Part shown: positions 1 to 5,849 of the stretch, piece after piece
Position numbering within the stretch: position 1 is the first letter of the stretch
Layout: every line of letters starts with the position of its first letter
Origin: Fibrobacterota bacterium
GTDB taxonomy: Bacteria; Fibrobacterota; Chitinivibrionia; Chitinivibrionales; Chitinispirillaceae
Length of the DNA: 6,224 nt
Assembly: GCA_023412475.1 (NCBI GenBank)
Contig: JAEYNR010000026.1
Coordinates: forward strand, 1-6,224
Direction: 5' to 3'
Notes under the pieces: model-generated
What the model saw: only the letters and a program-made list of their open reading frames with translations
Databases searched by the model: none
Told to the model about the DNA's origin: nothing
Program-made: the position numbers and the translations under genes

Positions 1-1353
1 GTCTTCTGGTATTCTAATTTCAAAACTCCTTCATCAGATCGCTTTAACCTCGAGCTCTTCACCAAAGAGCAATCCCTGGGGATAAATCTGGCCGCCATCT
101 TAGGATACGAGCAGTTTAAAGACTATAACCTCTTCGGAGTCATTTCAGGAAATGTCACCTATAACTCTCCGATAATAAGCGCAGTTATTTCCGCCGATGC
201 CTATACTACCCAGGATCGGATAGGTTTTCCGGCCCAAGACATTAAATTTGAGCGATTTATAAAGAAAGATGCTCAAAAGCCAATCGAAGGGGCGTTGGAT
301 TTCCGCTTCAATCTTCCAGAAGCCTACCTTCAGTCGCAAATCAAATTCCTTACAATCTCTTCAGGTAAAATGAAACTTCGATGGGGGCCAGGCTACAAGG
401 GCACTCTCGGTCTCTCCGGAACTGCCTACTCACCATTCTATTTCTACAACATAAATCTCAATTTTGGCTCTATCATTGGGGCTACAGCCTTCTTGTGCGG
501 TTATGATGATGAGACTTTTTATAGAAAAGAACTGTCCTTTAAAGATGTAACTGTGGTTAAAGAAACAAAACTCGATTTGAGAACCAATTTGCCGCGCTAC
601 GGGGCAGGGCAACGTCTGGATCTGAGAATAGGGAAACATGTTCAGATAGGTTTCTATGAACTGGTAGATTTCTTCGGAAGCAACGAACTGATCCGTTTCG
701 CTAACCCCTTGCAGGTCTACTATCTCTCTAACGAGTCCAGCGGTACCAACAATTCCAATCTTTTGGGAGGGATGGATTTTAACGTTCTTGTAAATCGGTT
801 CCGTTTTTATGGTGAATTCCTCAATGATGACATAACCGTATTTGAAGATGCTGGAAATCCCAACAAATATGCATTTCAACTGGGCACTGCCTATTATGGC
901 AAAGGTCCTCTAATCCAGACTGGATTCGAATACACTCATCTGGCCCGATATGTTTATTCCCACTCCCGTGTTCTAAGCCGTCACTCCCACTGGGGCGAAT
1001 CGATGGGATGGCCCTGGGGTAATGACATGGACCTTTTTACTATCCATGCAGCTTTTAATCTTCCCTATAATATAAGGGGCAGAACCGAGCTTAATTACTG
1101 GATCAAAGGAAACGGCAGAATCGAAGATGACTGGTACGCTGATGGAAAGCCGGATCTGGATCATGCACCTTATTGGCCCCAAAACAGCAAAAGAATTGTG
1201 TCTGCTATCCTGGCCGCAGAATACTCTCCTTTTCCCTGGATAAACCTGAATTTCTATTATGAACCGGTGTGGGAAGAAGGGAAGCTTACAAATGGGGTGT
1301 ATAGTTATTTGCAGGTGGGAATTCCGGGGAATCGAAAGCTGCAAGTGAGATAG
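1..1353 (+). CDS. Wzi-like outer-membrane beta-barrel protein, 5'-truncated by window edge (copy A)
   Basis: The frame is open from base 1 to the TAG at 1351-1353, giving 450 visible residues. The true start and any signal peptide lie left of the window; the TTG at 295 is internal and not a credible start. The protein is rich in alternating aromatic and polar strands typical of an outer-membrane barrel. Several stretches match what I know of the capsule-assembly Wzi family: RWGPGYKG near residues 127-134, LIRFANPLQVYYLSNE followed by NNSNLLGGMDF in the middle, FYGEFLNDD, and YVYSHSRV near 317-323 followed by a GWPWGND-like turn. E. coli Wzi helps anchor capsule at the cell surface; many distant homologues are simply uncharacterised barrels. 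The C terminus ends LQVGIPGNRKLQVR. Pieces of this gene recur at 2619-2761, 3008-3305, 3400-3446 and 6033-6224. Family assignment is fairly sure; a role in capsule is inference. Confidence 0.75.
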   Translation, partial: VFWYSNFKTPSSDRFNLELFTKEQSLGINLAAILGYEQFKDYNLFGVISGNVTYNSPIISAVISADAYTTQDRIGFPAQDIKFERFIKKDAQKPIEGALDFRFNLPEAYLQSQIKFLTISSGKMKLRWGPGYKGTLGLSGTAYSPFYFYNINLNFGSIIGATAFLCGYDDETFYRKELSFKDVTVVKETKLDLRTNLPRYGAGQRLDLRIGKHVQIGFYELVDFFGSNELIRFANPLQVYYLSNESSGTNNSNLLGGMDFNVLVNRFRFYGEFLNDDITVFEDAGNPNKYAFQLGTAYYGKGPLIQTGFEYTHLARYVYSHSRVLSRHSHWGESMGWPWGNDMDLFTIHAAFNLPYNIRGRTELNYWIKGNGRIEDDWYADGKPDLDHAPYWPQNSKRIVSAILAAEYSPFPWINLNFYYEPVWEEGKLTNGVYSYLQVGIPGNRKLQVR

Positions 1354-1587
1354 GGCTTTGTCCTGGAATTATTTTTTGATTTGGGGATTTTTGGGAGTTG
1401 GTTAAGTCATAGCAGGTACCCCAGAGATATCTCAAATCCTATTTCTTATCTTTTCCTAAATCAAAAACCACAAATCTTATATCTTAAATTACATTTGGTT
1501 GGCCTCAATTTCCCATTACAATTTTAAAGCTGGATTTTTTAAAAATAAAATCAATGAATCTGCTTTTATTCAAAAATTAACGAGATT
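1354..1587. other. Intergenic tail of copy A, shared with copy C
   Basis: No credible gene is present. The first ~70 bases (1354-1426) are repeated with small differences after copy C (about 3306-3385), including the shared string GATTTGGGGATTTTTGG and an ending AGGTRCCCCAGAG. After 1426 the sequence becomes very A+T-rich and no longer matches the other copies. I see no clear intrinsic terminator for the barrel gene. Confidence 0.5.
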
Positions 1588-1626
1588 TTTACCCTACATA
1601 GCCGTATATTATATACAGTGTAGGTT
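1588..1626 (+). promoter_or_regulatory. Nested palindrome, probable promoter/operator of the toxin-antitoxin-like pair
   Basis: CCTACA at 1593-1598 is matched by TGTAGG at 1619-1624. Inside this pair sits GTATATTATATAC (1604-1616), a perfect 6+1+6 palindrome. It lies 27 bases before the ATG at 1653. A weak promoter reading is TTTACC (1588-1593), a 16-base spacer and TATATA (1610-1615), which would put the -10 inside the palindrome. Autoregulatory operators overlapping the promoter are usual for toxin-antitoxin pairs, so this is the expected place for one. The binding protein is not known. Confidence 0.5.
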
Positions 1627-1652
1627 AATATATTCAGCTAAAGAGGTAATTT

Positions 1653-1964
1653 ATGAGTATCGTTTTCCATATTTTGAAAGAGGAATACGATAGGCTTATC
1701 CAGGCAGAAAACATTTATAAAAAAGCCATTGCTGCAGAAGTTAGAGGATCACCAAAAGTTAAACAGATTGGTAATAACGAGTATCTTTATCTGCAGCGAC
1801 GTATCGGTAAAAGAGTTGTCCAGGAATATATCGGCTGCCTTCATAGCAAAAAGGCCGCTTCAGTATTGGATTCGATCAATAAACGTAAAAAAAATGAGGA
1901 ATCATTAAAAAGAGTTCTTAATGACATGAACGAAATTAAAAAGGTGCTTCGTGGTAAAATTTGA
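1653..1964 (+). CDS. Small antitoxin-like protein of the DUF6788-like YLYLQ...EYIG type
   Basis: This is a 103-residue protein. The ATG has a good ribosome site, AAGAGG at 1641-1646, six bases upstream. An N-terminal helix (1-30) precedes a short conserved core at residues 36-61 that reads VKQIGNNEYLYLQRR then GKRVVQEYIG. A very basic, probably coiled C-terminal helix follows (about 75-103). The 'YLYLQ-R-GKKV-YIG' core resembles the small DUF6788-like proteins; this assignment is from memory of the pattern. The gene overlaps the next one by 14 bases, so the two are almost certainly translationally coupled. In a pair with a nucleotidyltransferase, the upstream small basic protein is the natural antitoxin or regulator candidate, but no DNA-binding motif is obvious. 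A broken second copy lies at 5617-5778. Confidence 0.65.
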   Translation: MSIVFHILKEEYDRLIQAENIYKKAIAAEVRGSPKVKQIGNNEYLYLQRRIGKRVVQEYIGCLHSKKAASVLDSINKRKKNEESLKRVLNDMNEIKKVLRGKI

Positions 1965-2619
1965 TTTACTGTACTCTGTTTTAAAGAACTTTTATGAAGG
2001 AGGTCTACTCGATGAATTTGTCTTAATTGGTAGCTGGTGTCAAGATTTATACCGTGAACGTTTCGGTAATCCCTATCAGATCCCGGCTGTTACCACAACA
2101 GATGCTGATCTTCTTATCCCCAGGAAAATAAAGCGTAAACAATTTATCGATGTCGCTTCAATAATGGAGGCTAATGGGTTTGTTAAAGACTTTGATTTAA
2201 TGACTGGTCTAATGGTTTTTATGCATGAAGATTTTAAAATTGAATTCATTACTGATGCAGGTGCCAAATCGGCTGAATCAATCCATTCTTTTAAAAACCT
2301 GAATCTTAATGCTCAGGAACTGCGTTTTATGTCCATTCCTCTATCCTATAATTATGTACAACCCTTTCGGGATATCGAAATCCGACTTCCAGAACCCGAA
2401 GCATTTGCACTACATAAGTTAATTGTAAGCGGACGACGAGACAATCCAGTTAAGGCCTTTAAAGATATTGAAACTGCTAGAGGTTTTTTTGAATATTTCG
2501 AAACCAAAGAGGAGCACAAAAAACGCTTGTGCGAAATCTATAATGAGTTTCCTTTACCATGGCAGAAAAGAATTAATATTGCCTTAAAAGGTGCTGGTCT
2601 CAATTTTCCATCAATGTAG
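1951..2619 (+). CDS. Nucleotidyltransferase-fold protein, putative toxin of a toxin-antitoxin-like pair
   Basis: This is a 222-residue protein. The start is GTG at 1951, inside the end of the preceding gene, with AAGGTG at 1940-1945 as a weak ribosome site. It shows the hallmarks of the polymerase-beta-type nucleotidyltransferase fold. GSW is at residues 27-29, followed by TTDADLLIP (49-57), where D51 and D53 would be the metal-binding pair. E98 in KIEFI is a likely third acid. A later segment, PEPEAFALHKL then RR and KAFKDIE (about 147-175), is the helical HKL..RR..K.KD pattern common in AbiEii/MNT-like and NTP_transf_8-like proteins. Such enzymes transfer nucleotides to tRNA or protein targets; the target here is unknown. 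All three expected acids are present, so it may be active. The final G of its TAG stop is the first base of barrel copy B, so the gene ends exactly at a rearrangement junction. Confidence 0.72.
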   Translation: MVKFDLLYSVLKNFYEGGLLDEFVLIGSWCQDLYRERFGNPYQIPAVTTTDADLLIPRKIKRKQFIDVASIMEANGFVKDFDLMTGLMVFMHEDFKIEFITDAGAKSAESIHSFKNLNLNAQELRFMSIPLSYNYVQPFRDIEIRLPEPEAFALHKLIVSGRRDNPVKAFKDIETARGFFEYFETKEEHKKRLCEIYNEFPLPWQKRINIALKGAGLNFPSM

Positions 2620-2761
2620 CCGCAGAATATTCCCTTTCCCCTGGATAAATCTGAATTTTTATTATGAACCGGTGTGGGAAGAGGGAAAACTTACAAACGG
2701 AGTGTATAGTTATTTGCAGGTGGGAATTCCGGGAAATCGGAAGGTTGAGGTGAGGGAATAG
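2619..2761 (+). pseudogene. Barrel gene 3'-end fragment (copy B)
   Basis: This stretch corresponds to 1213-1353 of the barrel gene, beginning at GCCGCAGAATA and ending at its TAG. One base is lost in the CCTTTTCCC/CCCTTTCCCC stretch. That throws the frame onto TAA at 2646-2648, after which the original frame would code WINLNFYYEPVWEEG and on to the C terminus. Differences from copy A after the shift are mainly at third codon positions. It has no start and cannot be a working gene. The homology begins immediately after the nucleotidyltransferase coding region. Confidence 0.8.
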
Positions 2762-2783
2762 GGAGAATGGAAGGATGAAGAAA

Positions 2784-2825
2784 GAATATTGAATGTCGAA
2801 TATCGAATATCGAATGTCGAATGCC
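2784..2825. repeat. Heptamer tandem repeat GAATRTC, six units
   Basis: Six consecutive 7-base units run GAATATT, GAATGTC, GAATATC, GAATATC, GAATGTC, GAATGCC. The sequence continues into a looser GGATAAGG-type run to about 2865. Repeats of this kind occur between genes in many environmental bacteria and read out as spurious FDIRHSIF-like peptides on the other strand. No gene is present. Confidence 0.8.
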
Positions 2826-2895
2826 GGATAAGGGATAAGGGAATAACGGTATTACGGATAACGAAGTAATAGGAAAAGGGATGGGTGAAGCCAAA

Positions 2896-2951
2896 GCAGG
2901 TGCCCCAGAGATGAAGAGTTTACAGGGCAAAAAGTTACCTCTGGGGTGCTG
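2896..2951. repeat. Imperfect inverted repeat around CCCCAGAG
   Basis: CCCCAGAG at 2903-2910 is complementary to CTCTGGGG at 2939-2946. G-U-tolerant pairing extends the stem outward a few bases, and the loop is 28 bases. The left arm belongs to the AGGTRCCCCAGAG motif that also closes the tails of barrel copies A (1414-1426) and C (3373-3385). There is no T-run after it, so it does not look like an intrinsic terminator. Confidence 0.5.
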
Positions 2952-3007
2952 TCGATAGCTGACTAATGACCCATGCAGTGTGATATAGCCCTTTTTACTT
3001 TCCACCC

Positions 3008-3305
3008 AGGCTTCGATCTTCCTTGCAATAAGGGGAAGAACCGAGCTTAATTACTGGATCAAAGGGAACGGCAGAATCGAAGATGACTGGTACGCTGATG
3101 GAAAACCGGATCTGGATCATGCACCTTATTGGCCCCAAAACAGTAAAAGTATTGTTTCTGCTATCCTGCGGAATACTCCCCCTTCCCCTGGATAAATCTG
3201 AATTTTTATTATGAACCGGTGTGGGAGGAAGGGAAGCTTACAAATGGAGTGTATAGTTATTTGCAGGTGGGAATTCCGGGGAATCGGAAGCTGAAAGAAA
3301 GACAG
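3008..3305 (+). pseudogene. Barrel gene 3'-end fragment (copy C)
   Basis: This is the longest internal fragment, matching roughly 1051-1353 of copy A. It includes the segment coding RTELNYWIKGNGRIEDDWYADG. A 4-base loss near 3168 (CTGGCCGCAGAA reduced to CTGCGGAA) shifts the frame to TAA at 3193-3195. The normal TAG is replaced by CAG at 3303-3305. The non-coding tail of copy A is also duplicated beyond it, to about 3385. It has no start codon or ribosome site and is a decayed fragment. Confidence 0.82.
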
Positions 3306-3399
3306 GTGTTTGTCCCGGGAATTATTGTTTGATTTGGGGATTTTTGGGGAGTTGGTTAATTTAATTAATAACAGGTGCCCCAGAGTGAAACTCTGATTT

Positions 3400-3446
3400 G
3401 GTCAAGAAGACAGTGCTTAATTGCTGGATTTAAGGAAAACGGCAGC
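3400..3446 (+). pseudogene. Short degenerate barrel fragment (copy D)
   Basis: About 45 bases resemble 1076-1117 of the barrel gene: CAGTGCTTAATTGCTGGAT here against CCGAGCTTAATTACTGGAT, then AAGGAAAACGGCAG against AAGGAAACGGCAG. It is more diverged than copies B and C. It follows directly after the CCCCAGAG motif that closes copy C. It is too short to code for anything by itself. Confidence 0.55.
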
Positions 3447-3498
3447 GGTTTGGACAATTATCAGGTATTAGTTTTCTCATGGAATGAATGATAATAAT

Positions 3499-3540
3499 AA
3501 AAGTCTCTGAAAGGCCGCAAAGGCACTTTCAGAGACTTTT
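3499..3540 (-). terminator. Strong hairpin terminator after the 251-aa gene
   Basis: AAAAGTCTCTGAAAG (3499-3513) and CTTTCAGAGACTTTT (3526-3540) form a perfect 15-bp stem. GCC/GGC in the 12-base loop can add three more pairs. Read on the minus strand, the hairpin begins 12 bases past the stop codon of the 251-aa gene and leads into TTTTATTATTAT. The T-run on the plus side (3537-3540) is short, so the main use is probably leftward. Confidence 0.85.
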
Positions 3541-3552
3541 CACACATATCCT

Positions 3553-4308
3553 TCATGGAGTTAATTCTGGTTTTTGCTCTGTTACTTCGGTTATTTTGCT
3601 GCGTTTTCTGCGGGGTGGTTTGATAATAAATTCTGATGCCTTTTTTTTGTCATCACGGAAAACATAGCGGGATTTAGCTATAAGTTCATCTATTGTCTGT
3701 TTGGCCAGGCAGAATGCTTTATTACGGCGGATACGCTCACGAGAGTTGGTCTTGTCAAGCGATGCCAATGCCAGAAGCTCATTCATCTCGCGTGAGAGTT
3801 GTGCTGCCCGTTCGAAATTGGAAAAATCATAATTGATTGCGTCAAACAATTCCCTGTGTTTTCTGCCGAAAACTGCATAATCATTGAGGTCCTGGATCAT
3901 ATCAGTATTAGAGGCGCCTTCATTGTATATGGAGTAAACCAGTTTCAACAGCTCTTCATGGTCTCTGCAGGCATAAACTCCTGCTTCCTTTATATCGTAT
4001 AACAGAAAATCGGCTTCCTCTTTTTTAGAATCCCAGGCTTTCTGAGTTTCTGAAGTGGAAAAGACGGTCATTGATGTTTCTGAAAGAAGCTCCCTGCAGG
4101 CTCCAATCATTTTTTTCAGCTTGTCTACTAGCTCCAGACTCACTTTGTTTTTTGAAAATTTATCCTCAAACTTCAGTATGCGACTGCATAAGAGTTGTGC
4201 CTGCTGCAGATAGTGGATGTAAGGCATCCCTATCACAAAAATTTTACTTTCATCATATGAATCGATTTCTGAACTTACTGCGGCAAGATCTTCTTCGTAG
4301 GTACTCAT
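3553..4308 (-). CDS. Helix-rich protein of unknown family; paralogue of the divergent 212-aa protein
   Basis: This is a 251-residue protein. The start is ATG at 4306-4308 with AAGGAG (plus-strand 4317-4322) eight bases upstream. No signal peptide, membrane segment or catalytic motif is visible, so it is probably cytoplasmic. It is highly charged and helical. The C-terminal unit (about 137-219), with INYDFSNFERAAQLSREM and KSRYVFRDDKK, aligns with NFDFSLVQKAARFSREL and FCRSVFKDDPG of the protein encoded at 4612-5250. An N-terminal unit (about 33-114), with VSLELVDKLKKMIGACREL, looks like a diverged copy of the same fold about 104 residues earlier. A basic tail, PPRRKRSK (231-238), ends the protein and could contact nucleic acid. 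A strong terminator follows. I do not recognise the family. Structural, adaptor or regulatory roles are all possible. Confidence 0.7.
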   Translation of the reverse strand: MSTYEEDLAAVSSEIDSYDESKIFVIGMPYIHYLQQAQLLCSRILKFEDKFSKNKVSLELVDKLKKMIGACRELLSETSMTVFSTSETQKAWDSKKEEADFLLYDIKEAGVYACRDHEELLKLVYSIYNEGASNTDMIQDLNDYAVFGRKHRELFDAINYDFSNFERAAQLSREMNELLALASLDKTNSRERIRRNKAFCLAKQTIDELIAKSRYVFRDDKKKASEFIIKPPRRKRSKITEVTEQKPELTP

Positions 4309-4611
4309 TGGAAAAGCTCCTTCTGCCTGGTGAATGGAAATAGTTTTTTATGAAAAGAACGATAAAATCCGATTATCGATCGATAAAAACTATAACAAAA
4401 GACCTTCGTAGAACACTCAGCTGTCTAACCGGGAAAACAATATCAGAAACGAAAAAATACAGGAAACAATATTAAACAATAAAGAACAGAAGCGAACACG
4501 AAAAAAAAATATATACAAGCCAAACGAGTGTCAAATTAATATTTTGATTTAATAAAAAAATATGGAAAAAAGCAAACTATTGATCCAAATGACTGACAAG
4601 GAAAAAACATT
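4309..4611. other. Divergent intergenic region between the paired paralogues
   Basis: These 303 bases are A-rich and serve as the shared upstream region of two outward-facing genes. The palindromes lie close to the left gene (4340-4393). The right part has poly-A runs and a weak TCAAA/TTTGA inverted pair at 4531-4547. The right gene has AAGGA at 4598-4602 as its ribosome site. I see no RNA gene here. Confidence 0.6.
4340..4393. promoter_or_regulatory. Palindrome cluster, probable operator/promoter of the leftward gene
   Basis: TTATCGATCGATAA (4373-4386) is a perfect 14-bp palindrome. Around it, ATAGTTTTT (4340-4348) is inverted as AAAAACTAT (4385-4393). CGATAAAA also occurs twice in direct order (4360-4367 and 4381-4388). 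On the minus strand TTGTTA (plus 4393-4398) and GATAAT (plus 4372-4377), 15 bases apart, could serve as -35 and -10, with the palindrome between and over them. An operator role is inference. Confidence 0.4.
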
Positions 4612-5250
4612 ATGGGAAAAAGCAAACGACCCAAGATAAGTATTGCAAAGATAGTACAGCATGCAAACGATATTGCTGTAGCATGCAGAATGTTTAAGCC
4701 AGAACTTCAGAAAGAAGGACTGCAATGGGATTCTGTACAGAAACTGGTGATACTTTCCCGTGCATGCAGTGAGGCAGACACCTACTATCAATTAAAAAAA
4801 GAGGAAATCCAATCAGCTACAGAAAAGCATCAGGGATTTGTAAAAGAATGCAGAACACTGAGATGCGATCTTCGGGAAAAAATTAACAGGACATTCAAGA
4901 TTATCAGGCCAGGCACAATACTGCCCGGTCTTTATAAGAATATGGCGTATCCGGAAATAGCTCAGGATTTACTGGATCTGGTAAAGGTCTGCAAAAACAA
5001 AAGAAAAGAATTTGAGATGGTAAATTTCGATTTCTCTCTGGTTCAAAAGGCAGCTCGTTTTTCCAGGGAGTTATTTGATAATAATGTAGAGTTGGAATTG
5101 CAACGTTCATCTATAAAACATGAAGAAATGGCCACACGCGACTCGCTCTATTTCCAACTATATGAACTGATAATAGAAGTCAGCGGTTTTTGTCGTTCTG
5201 TTTTTAAAGATGATCCTGGTCGAAGAAACATTTTCCGAAGTATTAAATAA
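4612..5250 (+). CDS. Helix-rich protein of unknown family; two tandem repeat units, paralogue of the 251-aa protein
   Basis: This is a 212-residue protein. ATG at 4612 has AAGGA at 4598-4602, nine bases upstream. There are no signal, membrane or enzyme motifs, and it is predicted all-helical and cytoplasmic. An internal duplication can be read by eye. Residues 15-96 align with 117-199 at an offset of 102, with one added residue near the end. Shared positions include Q16/Q118, D20/D122, C25/C127, E31/E133, VQK 42-44/144-146, SR 49-50/151-152 and F95/F198. The second unit is the one best conserved with the oppositely transcribed 251-aa protein. Divergent paralogous neighbours suggest a duplicated gene whose products may pair or regulate each other. 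That is inference, and I cannot name a family. No clear terminator follows the TAA. Confidence 0.7.
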   Translation: MGKSKRPKISIAKIVQHANDIAVACRMFKPELQKEGLQWDSVQKLVILSRACSEADTYYQLKKEEIQSATEKHQGFVKECRTLRCDLREKINRTFKIIRPGTILPGLYKNMAYPEIAQDLLDLVKVCKNKRKEFEMVNFDFSLVQKAARFSRELFDNNVELELQRSSIKHEEMATRDSLYFQLYELIIEVSGFCRSVFKDDPGRRNIFRSIK

Positions 5251-5382
5251 TATGATTGCCTTTTTAAAGAGGATGAAAGTATAAGAGAAATAAAAAGGAC
5301 TCTACAGCTTACTAAGATAACGAAATAATAGATTTGGTCATGTTTATCATTGTGTTTTTAAGCTTTAATGGTGAATATATTG
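5251..5382. other. Intergenic stretch before the repeat arrays
   Basis: This is A+T-rich sequence with no credible reading frame, RNA gene or intrinsic terminator that I can see. It leads directly into the 20-21-bp repeat array. Confidence 0.5.
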
Positions 5383-5526
5383 TCGGGCAGGTCAGATTGA
5401 TCATCGGGCAGCTCATTTTGACGTCGGGCAACCTGAAATGATGTCGGGCAACCCAGAATTGCCATCGGGCAGGTCAATTATGTTTCGGGCAACTCAATCT
5501 AGACTTCGGGCGACTTAGAATGAGCA
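5383..5526. repeat. Tandem array of seven TCGGGCA-headed units, period 20-21 bp
   Basis: TCGGGCA (last unit TCGGGCG) begins at 5383, 5404, 5424, 5444, 5465, 5485 and 5506. Spacings are 21, 20, 20, 21, 20 and 21, averaging 20.5. Unit consensus is roughly TCGGGCARSTCARWWTGAYS: the first half is invariant and the second is loose. Such spacing puts every TCGGGCA on the same face of the helix, which suggests a multimeric protein-binding site. IS21-family element ends carry comparable serial repeats with CTCAWTTTGA-like halves, so an IS remnant is one explanation; iterons are another. No transposase or replication gene is near. Confidence 0.8.
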
Positions 5527-5541
5527 TATTTTCGGATAAAA

Positions 5542-5625
5542 GATGACTCATATGGGTAAAAAGATGACTCATATGGGTAAAAAGATGACTTATATGGGTA
5601 AAAAGATGAATTATAGAGGCAGAAA
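5542..5625. repeat. Tandem array of 21-bp units GATGACTCATATGGGTAAAAA
   Basis: GATGACT-type starts fall at 5542, 5563, 5584 and 5605, exactly 21 bases apart. The first two units are identical, the third has one change (CTCAT to CTTAT), and the fourth is degenerate and merges with the antitoxin-like gene fragment. The array begins 15 bases after the TCGGGCA array and has nearly the same period but an unrelated sequence. Its low divergence suggests it is younger, or still in use. Confidence 0.82.
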
Positions 5626-5778
5626 ACATTTATAAAAAAGCCATTGCTGCAGAAGCTAGAGGATCACTGATCAGCGACAATTAAGCAGATTGGTAATAAA
5701 GAGTATCTTTATCTGCAGCGACGTATCGGCAAAAGAGTTGTGCAGGAATATATCGGCTGCCTTCATAGCAAAAAAGCC
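5617..5778 (+). pseudogene. Broken second copy of the antitoxin-like gene
   Basis: This stretch matches 1702-1857, about codons 17-68 of the 103-aa gene. The start and the last third are missing. After AGAGGATCA the copy carries 7 extra bases (CTGATCAGCGACAATTAA against CCAAAAGTTAA). That breaks the frame and places an in-frame TAA in the way. Downstream the core coding YLYLQRRIGK..VVQEYIG is intact and differs only at a few, partly silent positions. No nucleotidyltransferase follows it, so this is a remnant without its partner. Confidence 0.82.
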
Positions 5779-5849
5779 GGAAGCGGCAAATTAGAAATAA
5801 CCGCAAAATACAGAAGCTGTGAAGTACAAATTTCAAAAAACAAAAAAAA

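Noticed and set aside
295..297. TTG as start of the barrel gene
   Set aside because: The same frame is open back to base 1, and copy E shows the upstream residues are conserved coding sequence.
430..879. 149-codon minus-strand frame
   Set aside because: It lies wholly antisense to the barrel gene, with no ribosome site or recognisable domain.
973..1344. 123-codon minus-strand frame
   Set aside because: It is a shadow of the barrel gene's conserved C-terminal part, and its composition is unlike a real protein.
1499..1693. 64-codon plus-strand frame with a TTG start
   Set aside because: It crosses the palindromic operator region and overlaps the well-supported start at 1653 in another frame. 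It has no ribosome site.
2691..3005. 104-codon minus-strand frame between barrel copies B and C
   Set aside because: It runs through the heptamer repeats and antisense to barrel copy B. Its peptide (GIRHSIFDIRHSIF, proline-rich) is the usual spurious readout of such repeats.
4549..4791. 80-codon minus-strand frame
   Set aside because: It is antisense to the intergenic region and the start of the 212-aa gene. It is hydrophobic because the plus strand is A-rich, and has no ribosome site.
5383..5625. CRISPR array
   Set aside because: Units of 20-21 bp are directly adjacent, with no unique spacers between conserved repeats and no cas genes nearby.
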